Shown here piece by piece: positions 48,741 to 61,700 of a DNA stretch of 64,000 nucleotides; positions within the stretch are counted from its first letter, which is position 1, and each line of letters starts with the position of its first letter. This stretch comes from Pyrocephalus nanus. Lineage: Eukaryota; Chordata; Aves; Passeriformes; Tyrannidae. The DNA lies in assembly GCA_038380795.1 (NCBI GenBank), contig CM076268.1:2845001-2909000 (forward strand), in the 5' to 3' direction. The notes under the pieces are model-generated. The model had not been told where the DNA came from, did not search any database, and saw nothing but the letters and a program-made list of their open reading frames with translations. The translations under genes were made by a program, and so were the position numbers.

Positions 48741-49499
48741 CTCTGTTGGGTGAATCCCAAAAACAGCCTTCAGTGGAGGTGTGGGGCACAGAGGGAGTGT
48801 GGCAGAAGCACTAGTGGAAGTGGGACTGGTGGTGACGGTGCTGATAACGCTGACACACCTTTTGTGGCCACTGGGACATCTGCACTGTGTTGTGCTCAGA
48901 GTTTGGAATTAAGGCCAACTCAACAGTCAGATGTGAAGGCTGGGGAGGAGGAAGGAGAAAAGAGGGAGGCAGGAGACCGTGGGAGGTCCTTGCGTGTGTG
49001 TCCTTTCCAAGGAACTTGATTTTAGAAACCAAGACCCTGTAAAAAGGACGATTTGCTACAAAGAATTACAGCACTGGCTTTCTGGTGGTGTTTTTTTGCT
49101 CTGATAGCCCTGCTGGTTGGTTCTGCGTGTTCAGGTGCTGCCCCCAGGCACCTGGAACCCCACTGTGATGAGCACACTGAGGTACAACAGGAGATGCAGA
49201 TGGATCCCAGGATGGGACATGGGTGTGCAGAGCTGAGCAGGATGGAGCCATGGCTGGTGATGGTTCCAGTGCCCCTGGGATGAGCTCACACCAAAACCCA
49301 TCCCAGGAAGACCTGGGCTTCCCAACCTCCTGCCACGGAAACACGAAGCACTCGTGCATTACTGGGTTTGGTTTTGCAACATCACAACCTGTTTATGGTT
49401 CACAATTGCAGCAAACGGGCTCTTAAATGCAGGTTAAAGGCCCTGATGAAATACAGAACACCTCCAAAAGGCAACCTAAATTTTTGCCACTTTAAACTT

Positions 49500-49900
49500 T
49501 GCATGGCTGGTGTGCTGGAGCAGCCACCCAGGTTAATGAGCTGCGGGGTTTAAATAGCAATTGAAGGAGCCAGTTATAAATACAGAGCAGTTTGCTTTTT
49601 GCCTTCCTGTTGCTTTCCCGGGGCTTCCGAAGGCCTTCCACTGATGGAGAGCTTTTAATTTCACATTTTGGCCCCCCACCACAGGTGATAAACAAAGGTT
49701 TCCCATCGCTGTGACTCGGGTCAACGCTGAAGCCTCGGCGTCAATCCCGCTGCCTGTAATTACGCACAAAAGGTTACCGGGATCCACGGCTAATTTGCAG
49801 CCTCTGTTTAGCAGAATTTAATAGCAGGTATTACTGGTGCAGCAGTAATTAAGGACCTTTGTCAATAAGACGGAATAGATGGCCACACTTTGTTGTAATC
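49500..49900. promoter_or_regulatory. Candidate conserved non-coding element
   Basis: Repeat-free block with GTTAATGAGCTGCGGGG, TGTAATTACGCACAAAAGG, GCGTCAATCCCGCTGCC and CAGCAGTAATTAAGGACC. CpGs are retained and TAATTA-type cores recur. No ORF with family motifs. Confidence 0.42.
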
Positions 49901-51130
49901 ATTGGACTTTTGAGAACCCAGAGGAGTGAAAAGCAGTGAGAGGAGCAATCCATTTCACGAATAACATGGCTGTCCTTTCACCCCCCCTCCCCAATCCCCC
50001 CCGCCTCCTGAAACCAGCAATGGAATAATAATTCCCCCAAGCAATGAAAGTACAGGAATAAAAGTACTTACCCTCCAGCCTGTGATTTTTTTTTTTTTTA
50101 ACTTTTTATTTACTCTACTGTGCTTTTTATTTGCTGCGGGCTGCATTTGATGAAGTATTGTTTAAACAGTGCCGAGCAAAATGGATATAGGGAGATGGAA
50201 AATAGAAAGAGGAGGAATTTTAACCAGGTGGATATATGCATTTGCCTTTAAGGTGGATGGCGTTGGGTTTATCAATTATTTCCTTTGGATTTAAAAAAAA
50301 AAAAAAAAAGGAAAAAAAAGAGAGAGAAAGAAATGACAAAAACAAGTGGCTCGGTGAAGAGGTGGAGAGAGTCATTTAGAGCTGTCTCTGCACAGAGCCG
50401 TTCAGCTGTAAATGGGTCGCAAACAACGAGCGAGAACTGAACTTGGTGCAGCATTGTAAGCCCCCCTTCCCTCACTAATGTACCAGTGAATGGGCTGGCA
50501 CGGGGCTGAGAGCCCAGCACACACACACACAGCCCGGCCGAGGGTGCCGGGCTTGGGGGGAGAGGGGAGGCTGGTCTGACACAATTCAAAGAGTGCTTTA
50601 AGGTGTACACTCCTTTCAGTAATTGGTGAAGAAGCTGCATTTCACTCCCTGCTTTTAATAGCGGTTTGAGTACTGGCTCTTTATGAAGGCTCTTTTTTTT
50701 TTTTTTTTTTTTTTTTAAAGCAGCTTTAACTATACCCTTTCTGTCAGTAATGTCTGAAAAACTTCTACCTTTAATCATTCCTGGATCAGGCAGCAAACAA
50801 GCAGCTCCTTTTCCTTTTTCAATTACGTGCTGGATATTCAGCACACATATAAAAAAGAAAAAAAGGAAAAAAGAGACATCTTGAGCCTATCATGTATTAA
50901 ATGCAGCTCTTTGCTGCTGCATTAAAATAACACCAAGGATCCGGCTTCAGCCAACAAAAGCCAGGAATAGAAAGTTAAAGCTGCAGCCCTCTTTTTTATC
51001 TGCTCCATTGTGAGAAGGCATTGTAGCACTCTTAAAACAGTGGGACTTTTTTCCATACCCATGGGCGATGATACTTAGCTGAGAGATCCTGACCTTTCTG
51101 ATTCTGACACCCATGGCAAATATTTTATGA
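49901..51130. other. AT-rich intergenic DNA with A/T runs
   Basis: Holds a C-rich stretch (about 49981-50002), A-runs (50291-50320), a short (CA)n at 50519-50531 and a T24 run (50693-50716). The flanks of 50130-50280 and 50880-51110 look unique and might be regulatory. No exon seen. Confidence 0.5.
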
Positions 51131-51183
51131 CATCTTATGGATGGGCTCTGCTTGGTGCTGTTCCTGTCAGGTGATGCATTTAT

Positions 51184-51272
51184 TTTTGATGTTTGTTTGT
51201 TTTTGGTTTTGTTTTTGGGGTTTTTTTTTGGTCGTTGTTTGGTTATTATTATTATTTATTTATTATTATTTT
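51184..51272. repeat. T-rich and (TTA)n low-complexity DNA
   Basis: T/G-rich sequence passing into (TTA)n/(TTTA)n. Confidence 0.9.
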
Positions 51273-51539
51273 TTCCCCACTGCTATTTCAAAAAGAGACC
51301 CAGGGAACAGCAAACTGGTGCTTTGGCTTTTGTTTTGAAGGGCTCCATCTTGATGAGGTCACTTACCTAAGAAGGTCAGGTGAGTGGTCCTTAATAGACA
51401 CTTCCTTCCCCCCCCAAAAAAAGAAAAAGGTATCACTCCATGGGAGGCTCAAGCTCAAAATATGAAGGAGGCTGAAGTTCAGGTTGGTATGAACCAGGAG
51501 AACCATGAGAGAATTACCAAGAAATACCTTCCCAGATCT

Positions 51540-51620
51540 GGATGATATCATTGCAATGCAGTTGGGCTACATGACCTTTAAATGTCCCTTCCAACACAAA
51601 CTATTCTATAATTCTGTGTT
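51540..51620 (+). mobile_element. CR1 LINE 3' end fragment
   Basis: GATGATATCATTGCAATGCA is followed by a degenerate ACCTTTAAATGTCCCTTCCA, then ACTATTCTATAATTCTGTGT, the CR1 3' end. Eighty bases remain. Confidence 0.85.
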
Positions 51621-51632
51621 GGTCATCCTTAA

Positions 51633-51676
51633 AACAGGCTGGACGGGGCTTGGAGCAACCTGGGCTAGTGGAAGCT
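51633..51676 (+). mobile_element. Small CR1 LINE fragment
   Basis: CAGGCTGGACGGGGCTTGGA and CAACCTGGGCTAGTGGAAG are the CR1 segment normally found upstream of the 3' end. Here it lies downstream of another CR1 terminus, so it is a second, separate insertion remnant. Confidence 0.8.
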
Positions 51677-51679
51677 GAA

Positions 51680-52650
51680 GATCCAGTCTGTTGTTTTGGA
51701 TTCACTTGATGGGGCTGAGAAAGTGAGCAAGAATAATCTCATTTTCAAGGAGGAGAACGAGGAATTAATTCTGACTTTCTTATACTGGTGTTAATAAATC
51801 TGTTTGCATAACTGAGCAGCTGCCAGAGTATCAGTTCATAACCTGGCCAAAGGAAACTTAACATCAGTTGTGGAGAAAATCTGTGATAGGGCTAGGAATT
51901 GTACTCAGTATTTTTGAGTCAATGGTGTCACAGATCAAATGTCTCCCAACAGACCAACAAGCTATGAAAAATGCAGGGGAAATTCTGGAATGTGTTGGAG
52001 AGAAGGGAAAAGAGGAGATAAACAGCCCTTTGGTGGATGCAGTTTGCTGCAGGGTGTTACAGTCTCTTGTACGAAAAGGTGACATACTTGGTGGAATGGA
52101 AGTAGAATCTGAAGAGGAACTCTTTGAAAGTATTTCATAACAGCTCTGATGAGACCGAGGGGGAGAATCATGTACAGAGTTTGCCTTCTGATCAATGCTG
52201 GTTTAGTCTGCAAGAGATCAAAATGAAGAGATAATATCAACTGAGGAGAATGTTGTTGCAGGATAATGGTGTCCCACTGCTCCCCAAATGTCAAAGGCTG
52301 ATCCAGGACATTTATCATTGATCTGGAAGGATATTTGCCATTGCTTTGTAGGTCAACCCTGCAGGTAATAGACACAGATATGAGACCTTGTGATGGTGAG
52401 TTAGAGTAGATCAACTTCTTTGTTGATGGGGGATCTAATGATGAGATGATGACTGTGAGGAGCTTGAAAAAAACAGGGCTTGTTTCTGATCTGGATGTTG
52501 CCTCCTAGAGCTAATGGAACCTATCTTTGTCGTGTAGGTAGAAAAGGCAGAATTCAGCCAGATGTACCCCAACTTGATCAGAAGGGTGAAGCAAACCTGA
52601 TCTCTCCAGGACTGTTCTTCTTCTGAAGCCTTATCAGTAGGAGCCAGAAG
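51680..52650 (+). pseudogene. Decayed intronless coding-like segment, unidentified
   Basis: Successive + strand frames read like protein rather than random DNA. Examples are DSLDGAEKVSKNNLIFKEE (from about 51694), TEQLPEYQFITWPKE (about 51811), the open stretch 51868-52140 with NAGEILECVGEKGKEEI, then FIIDLEGYLPLLCRSTLQ and NFFVDGGSNDEMMTVRSLKK (to about 52500), and AEFSQMYPNLIRRVKQ (about 52550). They are broken by in-frame stops (for example at 52138-52140 and in 52405-52415) and by shifts of frame near 51780 and 52310, with no splice sites between them. I take it as a processed pseudogene or other inserted coding sequence of about 1 kb. I do not recognise the parent family; a cellular or viral origin is undecided. 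Confidence 0.45.
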
Positions 52651-53057
52651 GCAAAAGGTAAATGTGAAGGTCTGAGGTTCAAAGGTTAGCTATTTTCCTT
52701 AAGGGAAAATGTATCTCCTGCAAGAACAGTTGAAGGTTAGTGTTCAATAGGTCACACTCTTTAACCTTTCCTCAGTGCTATTTGGTCATTTGATATCCAA
52801 GCCACTTCACTATAAATGCAAAGAACTTTATATACAATTTCCATGGGTTCAAGCCTGTATGCCAGAAATGTGTCAGAGGAAAGAACAGTGTGGATTAAAT
52901 AAACTTGCTTGAGAAAGGTTCATTTCAAGCTAAATTTGTTTATGGTTTGTGAACAAAATCTGATCCCATTCCTCCTTCATCTCCCTCCTCTTCCCGCCTG
53001 ACTTTCACATAGTAATGGTTAATGTGAAAGATAAGAGGCTGGTGCTGACACCTTCCA
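52651..53057. other. Intergenic DNA
   Basis: No gene or repeat recognised; may include the 3' tail of the pseudogene-like segment. Confidence 0.45.
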
Positions 53058-53345
53058 CTGTTCCAGGTTATTCCAAGCCCCATCCAACCAGACCCTGGAC
53101 ACTTCCCCGTTGTCCTGTCCCTCCATCCCTTGTCCCCAGTCCCTCTCCAGCTCTCCTGGAGCCCCTTTAGGCACTGGAAGGGGCTCCAAGGTCTCCCTGG
53201 AGTCTTCTCTTCTCCAGGTGAACACCCCCAGCTCTCCCAGCCTGGCTCCAGAGCAGAGGGGCTCCAGCCCTCTGAGCATCTTTGTGGCCTCCTCTGGACT
53301 TGCTCCAGGAGGTCCATGTCCCTGTTTTCCAGAGGGAATTTCACA
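53058..53345 (-). mobile_element. CR1 LINE fragment, reverse orientation
   Basis: CCAAGCCCCATCCAACCAGA, TGTCCTGTCCCTCCATCCCT, CAGTCCCTCTCCAGCTCTCC and AGCCTGGCTCCAGAGCAGAG are the reverse complement of the CR1 3' region. The 3' terminus itself is missing. Confidence 0.95.
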
Positions 53346-55439
53346 AGTGCTTGCAGTTTCTTAGAGAGTTTTGCCTGTGAGGGTTTGTGTTCAGGCCTAT
53401 GTTAGCGTGGAGCATCCATTCGGACTGAAAAAGCTGAAAATCCTATAAAATAGCTGAGAACATGTAAGGAAAAAAAAAAAAACCCCACAACTGAGACCAT
53501 TTAATTTGAATGTCCCCAACTGCTGTAAGTGTTGGTGGGGATGGAAAATTCCCTTTGCAGGATTTTTCCTCAAAGAAACATCAATAGACTTGAGCTTAAA
53601 CAGAGATGATGATTCTATCTGTGTCTATTCTGAGACCTGTACAACCTACAGTGCAGGTAGGAACTGAACTAAGGGGCTCCATTTTAAACTGATTTCGTAG
53701 AGGGTTGAATTTTGGGTGACTCAGATCTTGTAGGTTTGCCTGTGTTTACCAAAAGGAAAGGAAACATTGATTTGGTCAATAATTCTGCACTAACACTGTG
53801 CTCTAATTGGTTCCAGCTTTCAACAGGTTTTGTAAATCTCCACTGTGTTCCCCAGATGGAAATGACACTGTCAGCTAATTTACATGGGTGATTTGTGTCT
53901 AACCATGGAGAGACATGGCCAGTCTGGCTCCTTTCTGCAGTGTGCTGGGATCAGAGCTGAGGAGCTGGGGTCAGATCTGCCCCTCAACCCACTGTTCTTG
54001 TCCATGAAAGCGTTTCCCCTCCCCACACCAAATCCTGCATTTTTAACATAAATAAAAAACTTGATCTCTGCCACTGGGAAACTGCATCCCATTTTTTTTC
54101 CTAACAGAAAAATGGGAATAGGTTTCCTTTAACTAGTGGAAGGGTCTAGACTCTAAAAAGGTTTTTATTATTGTGTGCCCGGGGTCCTTAGTTTTAGACA
54201 TTTATCTTGTGGCAAACCAGTAGGGAACTAGAAAGGCAGTATTTTGCAACTCCTGGACCCCCAGCTCTAAATAATGACTCAAAGCTGAAATTGAAGCAGG
54301 TGCATCATCTTCTTCATTGTGTCACTTTTAGCACAGACATTATACTTTATGGGCTTCCACTATCCAAATAGTTTGTGCAACGAACCCTAAAAATGGTGAT
54401 GCATCAATCAATCAGTCAGGCTTTATTGCTTCAACTTTCTTTGCAGGAGGCTCATAAGCCATATTATAATGCACGATAAGGAACACAGCAGAATACAAAT
54501 GCATTGGAATGCAGCACCATTCCCGTGTGTTCCCTTCCAGGGCTGGAGCTGCACTCCCAGGAATATCCCAGAGCATCAGTCACGGAGAGCCAAATGCATC
54601 CCTGGTGGAGCCTCATCCATTCTGCCCTGCCAGAATGGCTCAGAGGGACGGATTCAGCTGGTTCTGGTGGCTCGCACGGGCTCCAGGGGTGAACAGGATG
54701 GGACACGGTGTTAAAGGGGACTGGAAAACAGAGTGGTGTGGATGGGGATGGTTTTTCTGCCTGTTTGTACCAGCACTGAGGGGTCTTCATCCATCAGCAG
54801 GATGTTTTTTGTGTTCTGGATGTGGGATGTGTGACCTCTACTCCCTTCTCCTGATCCCTGGGGCTTTCGCCCACATCAGGAGGTCCTCACGTATAGCAGT
54901 TCCCACTGGGAATTGCCAGGGTTCCCTTGGCTGCTTCCAGGTTTTTTTTTTTTTTTGGCTTCTCTGGTGTGGAAATATCTCATGGGTTTTCCATAAACAT
55001 TATGTGTGGACATTAGTTTTGCCATCAGCAAGGACAGATACATCTATAGTGATGCTGAAATAAATGCAAATACAGGTATGGCCCGCTTTATGGAAACGTG
55101 GCCTGGAATATTACACTGTTAGTGCAAGTGAACAAGTGCCCTTCTATGGGTTATTACTTGGTTATTGCATGAAAACTTTGCAGTCCAGGCCTCAGGCTCT
55201 AGTGGCAATATCTTGGTTTGAGATGGCAGTGGTTATGGGAGGTGATTGCATCCGTGTTAGTGCTTACATCAGACACACAGACAAATAAATCTTACCTGGA
55301 AGCTGTATGCTGACATCTGCATAACTTTTATTGCCTAGTTCTCACACAGTTCAAAAGAGTGACTTAGAAAAGGTGTTTCAGGCAAAAAAAAAAAAAAAGA
55401 TGGTCAAGAAAAAAAAGAATTTGGCACTTGAGTGTAAAA
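53346..55439. other. Intergenic DNA without recognised features
   Basis: No gene or transposon recognised. A-runs at 53470-53482 and 55386-55399; T-run at 54942-54956. Confidence 0.5.
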
Positions 55440-56130
55440 TTCTGTAGGTTATGTCATATAATATGTGCAATACACAGTTAGATACTTTGGATTCTTTTAA
55501 AGAAGACCAAAATCTCTGTAACGTTGTAATAAAAGTTTTTTTGTAAATATGTAACCATTATTAACTCTGCAAAACAGAATATTTCCTAATATTTGTCCCT
55601 TCCCCAAGTACTCACGTTGTTTATATCAGCTCACAGAGTTTATTATAGTATTTGTAGTAGAAATCTCTAATTTGATATTTCTCTAGTGAGTTTAATGAGC
55701 CTGAAAAGTGACATTTAGAGCTAGTTTTCTTTTTGTGCTTTGAAAAATGAAATACAAGTAGTTATCTGTTAAATGAGATAATTACAGTGCTACTTTGCTA
55801 AAGGCACATATTAGTGATTTTTAGCTTGTTTCGCTTAATTAAAGCTTTACAAAACGCATAGTGCCAACCTGCTAACAGACCTGTTGGAACAGTTACTGAG
55901 ACTGTGAAATAAAACCAGTTGTTCTAAACAAGTCACAAAGAGAGACTGATGAAATGGCTGGCAGCTCAGGCAGAAATTTAAGCCTTGGCTGCATTAGAGC
56001 AACTGTAATAATAGCAGCAAGTAACCCGTATTTTTAATTCTGCTGATCTTTCTGCAATAATTATAAGGAACTTTTAATGTCTGTAATTAGAACGTTAGAG
56101 ATAGGGTGACTTAGACCAGTGCTGCACTGT
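55440..56130. promoter_or_regulatory. Candidate conserved non-coding element
   Basis: Long AT-rich repeat-free block with CTTGTTTCGCTTAATTAAAG, GATAATTACAGTGC, CTGTAATTAGAACGTTAGAG and ACGCATAGTGCC. CpG-containing words stand out against the AT background. No ORF. Confidence 0.4.
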
Positions 56131-57654
56131 GAAAAAAAATTGGATACTTACCATAATTGAAAATTAATCACTTTTCATTGCCAGGAAGGGGTGCAGCTAT
56201 TATTTTGAATGGGCTGAGATGCATCATCTGAATTACGGGCAAACAAATCCCTGCAGTTGAAGTTGGTGAGTTTGAGGCCAGTCTGTGCCAGAGGTGGCTC
56301 TGCTGACGTAACGTGTTGGATAATGAAAAGTGGCATGTATTTGTTGGAGTGGTGATTGCAGCCCAGAATTTTGCTTTGCTAAAAGTTCTGATCAGGAGGA
56401 TCAGTGGATTTTATCAGTCATCCCCCCAGCCAGCAAGATTTGGGTGTTGTGGTTTTAAATAGCTTGATGGGCAGAGTCCCCCGTAAAGCCAGATGTAATC
56501 CAACAAATTTATGCAGCTCTGCCAGAAGGCTCTGAGCGGATTTGAGCAGTGGGACAACCTGTGGGGTTTGTTTTATGGCAGAAGTGGAAGTGTGGGTTGC
56601 TACCTGTCAGCTGGCCTGTTTGGTGGGTGTGCAGAAGAGCTGCCTCTCCCTGCTCTCCTATGGAAAGGCAGCTCCTCATCCCATGCAAGCAGTGAAATCT
56701 CTGGAGTTCAGGAAAGTTTGGTCTCATTGGCAGATGCACTGGGGAGAAGGCAAAGGCAGCTTGCAGAAGAGAGCACTTCTAGGCTTGGTACTCCGATGGA
56801 GCTGTTTGTTTTGGGGTCACTGCAGGAAGCAGAGTCCAAGCAGGGAAGTTTCTTGTGGTACCAGAAATAATTTGTTGGGATGGGCAGCAGTGTCACGTGA
56901 AAATATATTTTGAAAAGCTAAGCTTTGCAGGTGAAAGTGTGGATGAAAAGAAGGGTTTGGGTGTTTTTTTTTTTAGTTTAGATCAAGAAGGTATCCTTTA
57001 TTATTTTTTAACCAGCTCTGCTCTTTCGCTGTGTGTGTTCACAGACACCAGATTTATGACTTGAACCACCACGTGCAGCCCCCTCAGCACCCTACGGTGC
57101 CTTTGCATTCAAAAGGTGGCATTTTATGCTCAAAAGATGATGTGAAAATGTCACCATCTTGCTCAACAACTCTTCTCCCTGTGTGTCTGTCGCTGATTCC
57201 AGCTGCCAACTGCAAGGGCAGCAGGCACACAGGGACCTGCTCCAAACATTATTTCGGAAGTCGAAAACAATCTCTCGCCCAGACAGGAATTTCTCAAAAC
57301 CCCACGTAATTTTAGGAGCGACAAATGAGCGTAACTGTGAGAGAGATGCTCCCCTTCTCCTTGGCTCTAATGGCTTTGTTCTGGCTGCAGCAGGAAAAGG
57401 TGAAAGAGAGGCATTGGCTGTCCCTGCCTGTCCCTGTGCACAGCTGGACTGGCCGGGTGCACACCTTCCTCTCCTGTCATCGTGCTCAGCAAGGATGTGG
57501 CTGCTCGTGGCTGGGTGATTGATGTCAAATGCAGTAGCAACATTAAATTTGTCTGAAATGGACAAAGAAAAGCATTATTCACCGTAAAAATCTTGTCTAA
57601 AGTTCCCGTCTAGCCGGTGCTGCTCCTAAATTACATTTGTATGAATTTTAAAAT

Positions 57655-57685
<31 letters not shown>

Positions 57686-57879
57686 GGAATTTCTTGGCCC
57701 GTGATTGTTCCCAAGGTCACCACCAAAGCAGCAAGCTGAGGTCTGAGGCTTGTTAAAGCTGGTAGTGAAAAATGTGCCTGTAATATATCTTCATATTTGC
57801 AAATGTATTTTATTGCTGTCCATATCCTGTGAGAAAAATCCAATGTTCTTAAAAGACAAGCACTGCTTGTTATAGAGAC
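56131..57879. other. Intergenic DNA without recognised features
   Basis: Mixed composition with a T-run (57659-57685). Short frames do not resemble known proteins. Confidence 0.5.
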
Positions 57880-58700
57880 ACTTATTAATGTTTATTAGAA
57901 ACTCATTTCACTAACATCCATGGCTTTATTGGAAGTTCCTTAAGTAGCAAATCCAATTTCCTTTCTTATGCTTGTGCTTACTTAATTAACATCAAAAATT
58001 GAATGAGGCAAAACAAAGTTTGATATTCATTTTAATAAGTTATATAAAGTTAGCATAATCTCATTGAGGCCATTCTTCATCGCTCCAACTGCAGACACAA
58101 AGTGCCTTTGCAGCCATTTAGGGTTTTACATCATATAGGTTAGATAACCTAGCAACTAATGAGAGAACCAGTACAGAAAGGAATTAATTTTTCTAATAAC
58201 CCCTTTATCGTCCGAGTCCTGGGGATACAGGGCTTTGTGCTGGTATGAGCTTGGCCGGGTAGCTGGGGATGCTTTGACGTAGAAAAGGGCTGGGACCTCA
58301 TCCTGGCAGGAGGTGTTTTGCAGAAAACCTTCAAAAAAGCCCAAACCCTAAAGGAAACACACATCATGATGGTGACAGGGAGAGAAAACAGGGGTGGGCA
58401 GCACATCCCTGTTATTACAACACCACCTGTGTGTGGATCAACCAGCCCTGCAGTGAGTTCAGCCCCACATGTGTGCCAGCTCAAGGCTGCTCCTGCTCCT
58501 CTCTTATCAAAACATCTCCCCGGTCATGTGATGTCTGTTGACCTTAGAACAAGCGTTATCATATTGGAAAGTAATGATAAAAAAATCCCCTACTACAGTA
58601 AAGCTATTATAAGCTGTAGTGTTTGTGCCATTACTGGGGAATATGGTATTGATTTTTTAATAAATTATGCCATAACCTACATTTTTGCCTTGGGTTAACA
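57880..58700. promoter_or_regulatory. Candidate conserved non-coding elements (two sub-blocks)
   Basis: 57880-58110 and 58510-58690 are AT-rich and repeat-free, with TACTTAATTAACATC, AACAAGCGTTATCATATTGG and GGTATTGATTTTTTAATAAA. The intervening 58200-58500 is less distinctive. Confidence 0.3.
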
Positions 58701-61700
58701 TTTAACACCAGAAGCACAGGAGAGGTACAATGTATGGATATTAGAACAAGTTTTACTCCACCACAGGCTGCAGCACATGTTTCAAAACCAGCCCCCAGTG
58801 GTGGGGCCTTGGTCACCTCTGACTGGGATGGTCCCCTCTTCCCTGGCTCCTGGGCAGGACCAAGGACACACAGGAGCAGCTGTGTAACCCCAAGTAGTTT
58901 TGGCTGCTCTGCTTCCCTGTTTCTCTTCCAAAAGGTGGAGGCTTCAAAAGGAAATTAGGACTGTTCCTTACCTATAAAATAACCTTGCTCCAGTAGTGCT
59001 GAATATCAACAAGAAATGCCTCAGCTATAGTTTTAATGAAGCAAAAGGAAAAAAAAAATCCATTGTGAATACGTATTTTGGTATTTAAGTGAAACTTTTC
59101 CTCTGTGAGGGTGTTTAGACGAGGATTTTCTTTCTAACTTTTGTTTGGAAAATTTCTTTTTAATTTTTGGAAGGAAAAATCAGTGTCATCAACTTTTTCA
59201 TTCTATCTTTTTTCCAGGGAAGGGGAGTCAAATATTTAAGAGAGAGTGCTCCACCATTGTAATGGCTAAATATAAATATCCAGGTAAACCTTGAGCTGTA
59301 TCACATGCATTCTGCTGGTAAATGGGAATTAAAACTCAGGATTGCTTGCAAGGAGGGCTTTCAGTGTAACCCAAAAGCAGCTCTGTTTCTTTGTATCAAT
59401 ATTCAGCTCAGAGAGGGAAGTTGGGGAGGCACAGACCTCTCTGCTTTGGGTGGAGACCTGCTACTAACGTGTTGTAGCCTTTATTCCCGAGACAACCATT
59501 TCAAAAGCTGGTTTTGCCTGCCACTTTCCACCCAGTCAGCATCAAACAGCTGGCTCTTTTCCTCATTATTCCTGGGAGTGCTAAGCAATGGGATGTTTTC
59601 CAGGAGGTTCTGAAAATATTGCTCCTTTACAAAGGTATGTCATTGTCAGGTGCCATAAAGTAAACACAGGTATGAAATAATTGCTTCAAAATGATGGAAA
59701 AAAAATATTTGGATGCAAGTGCTTGTGCTGATGCTTTCCCTGTTTGTATGGCATGGAGAATTCAGGCGTGGAAACATCAGCACTGGGAACATTCCTACCT
59801 CTGCAGGTCCCTGATTTGTGGCAGAAAGTTCATCAGTGCAGATCCCTGAACCTGATCTCCACTGCCTGAGGAGGCCAGGACACCCTGAAGTGAGGAAGTT
59901 AGTGAGGGATTCATCCAAATCTTTGCCACACACCCTCATGATGGGAATATGCAATGGGGTGAGCTGTTGAGGGAGCAGCTGAGTGAAGGGAGGGAATGAG
60001 GGATTTGGGAGAACGTCTCCAGAAGAGGAGATAATGGGTAGAACGGAGATGGACTCACCAGCCCCACAAGTGAAAGCGTATTTCCTATTACACAGATATC
60101 TTATTAATGCTCTGCTGACAAGGGAATTAACTCTCCAGGATAACAGTTCTGTCAATCTGCAGTCACGAGTACCTTTGTCTTGCTAAAACCTGACTTTGTG
60201 TACCATCTCCACGTGCATGCCTGGAGACTGCTATGGAAATTTTGCTCCCTCAGTGCAGGAATAAACTCAGACAATTTTTAGATACTTACCAAAATATCCT
60301 CTAAGTAAAAAATTTAAAAGTCCCCATTAGTATTAAACATTTCCTCTTCATGCTGTCAGTGCTGCCATGGAAAGAGAAATGTACCTCAGCTTGGCTCAAG
60401 CTTAAATTCCCTCTCTTCTTGTACTCTTTAAATAGCAGATTGTCAGCTTAAGAAACTTGTTGCTGATGATGACTATGATTCATGATCCATCTAAAAGAAC
60501 TGGGAACTTAATGGCTGTTTTTCATATCCTGATAACTGCCTTGTACTCTAATCCCCTGGCTTCTAGTTTTAAGTTCATTTAGATGTATTGTGGTGGCTGT
60601 TTCAGCTTTCAAACCCCATGGGGCCTGGTTTTCTATTCCTCCCAGGGCTAAGCCTGGGTTTGGTGAACCTGCTTCTGACTTAACACTTGTGGAAAAGAGG
60701 AGGATGAGGCTTGTTGGCTTTAGTGAACTTGAGCAGCTGCAACCCAAGTCAGGATTTTTTCCTCTTTAGTTTACTTTGAAATGCCTGGCTGGAATATCTA
60801 AGACATAACAATCTAAAATTAAAACTCACACTTGAAAATTCATATTAATTAAAAAGGGACATTTGAAGCCAACCAAAAAAAAATAAAAAAATAATAATAA
60901 AAAAAAATCAATGAACTAACTGGTCCTTCCTCAGTTAAGAAACATAATTTGTTCAATTTGTTTTATGCCTCTAAGTGAAGAACCTTTTGCTCACTTTGAT
61001 TCATGGATGGAGGTTAGAAAATGGTACAGTAGAAAGGAAATTAACATTTAACCTGCCCGCCTGCACATCCGAGCCGATGTCTCAATGTGACTGCAGCTGT
61101 GAGTAAATTCTCCCAATAAACCAGACAGTGTCTCTAATATTCACGTGGCTACTTGTGCCTTGAGGAGAGCTCACACTGTTTTGTAGGAATTAAAGACCAA
61201 ATTAGGAAAAATAATCTGAGCAGGGTGTATTCCTACTTGATATATGTCTGTTTTTATTTTAGTTTAAGGGGACACACTGTTAGCCAATGTACATCGTTGC
61301 AGCTTCACAGACTTAAGCCAGGTCAGTGCCCAGGAAAACTGCTAAGTTAACAGGCTGGAGATTACAAACTGATTTTTTTTTCAGAATACAGTTATTCTAG
61401 AAGAGGCAATGGTAAAGCAAAACATTGGTATCACTCCATAGGATTGTGCAAATTAAACTTGGGCTCTCCTTATTAACCCCAGTTTAGGGTCAGACCTAAA
61501 CTGAGGCCTTGCACATGTTCTTCTTTCTCCCCTCAGAAACATGTTATAACATAATTCACTACACCTTAGAGAGCCAATATGAAAAAATAGACTCAATATG
61601 ATAATGCACTATTTAGTTCTGATAAAGAATTTTCTTCAACAAATGGCACACGGGAGATTTGGTATCAGAAAAAGAACTGCATCAGTTGCTGAGAGAGTGG

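Noticed and set aside
48420..49019. 199-aa plus-strand ORF
   Set aside because: It spans a diverged CR1 fragment and unrelated flanks, with no protein-family motif.
50272..50844. 190-aa minus-strand ORF with poly-Lys and poly-Phe
   Set aside because: Driven by the T- and A-runs at 50291-50320 and 50693-50716; low complexity.
52830..52870. GGTTCAAGCC resembling a tRNA B box
   Set aside because: No A box, acceptor pairing or anticodon arm at proper spacing.
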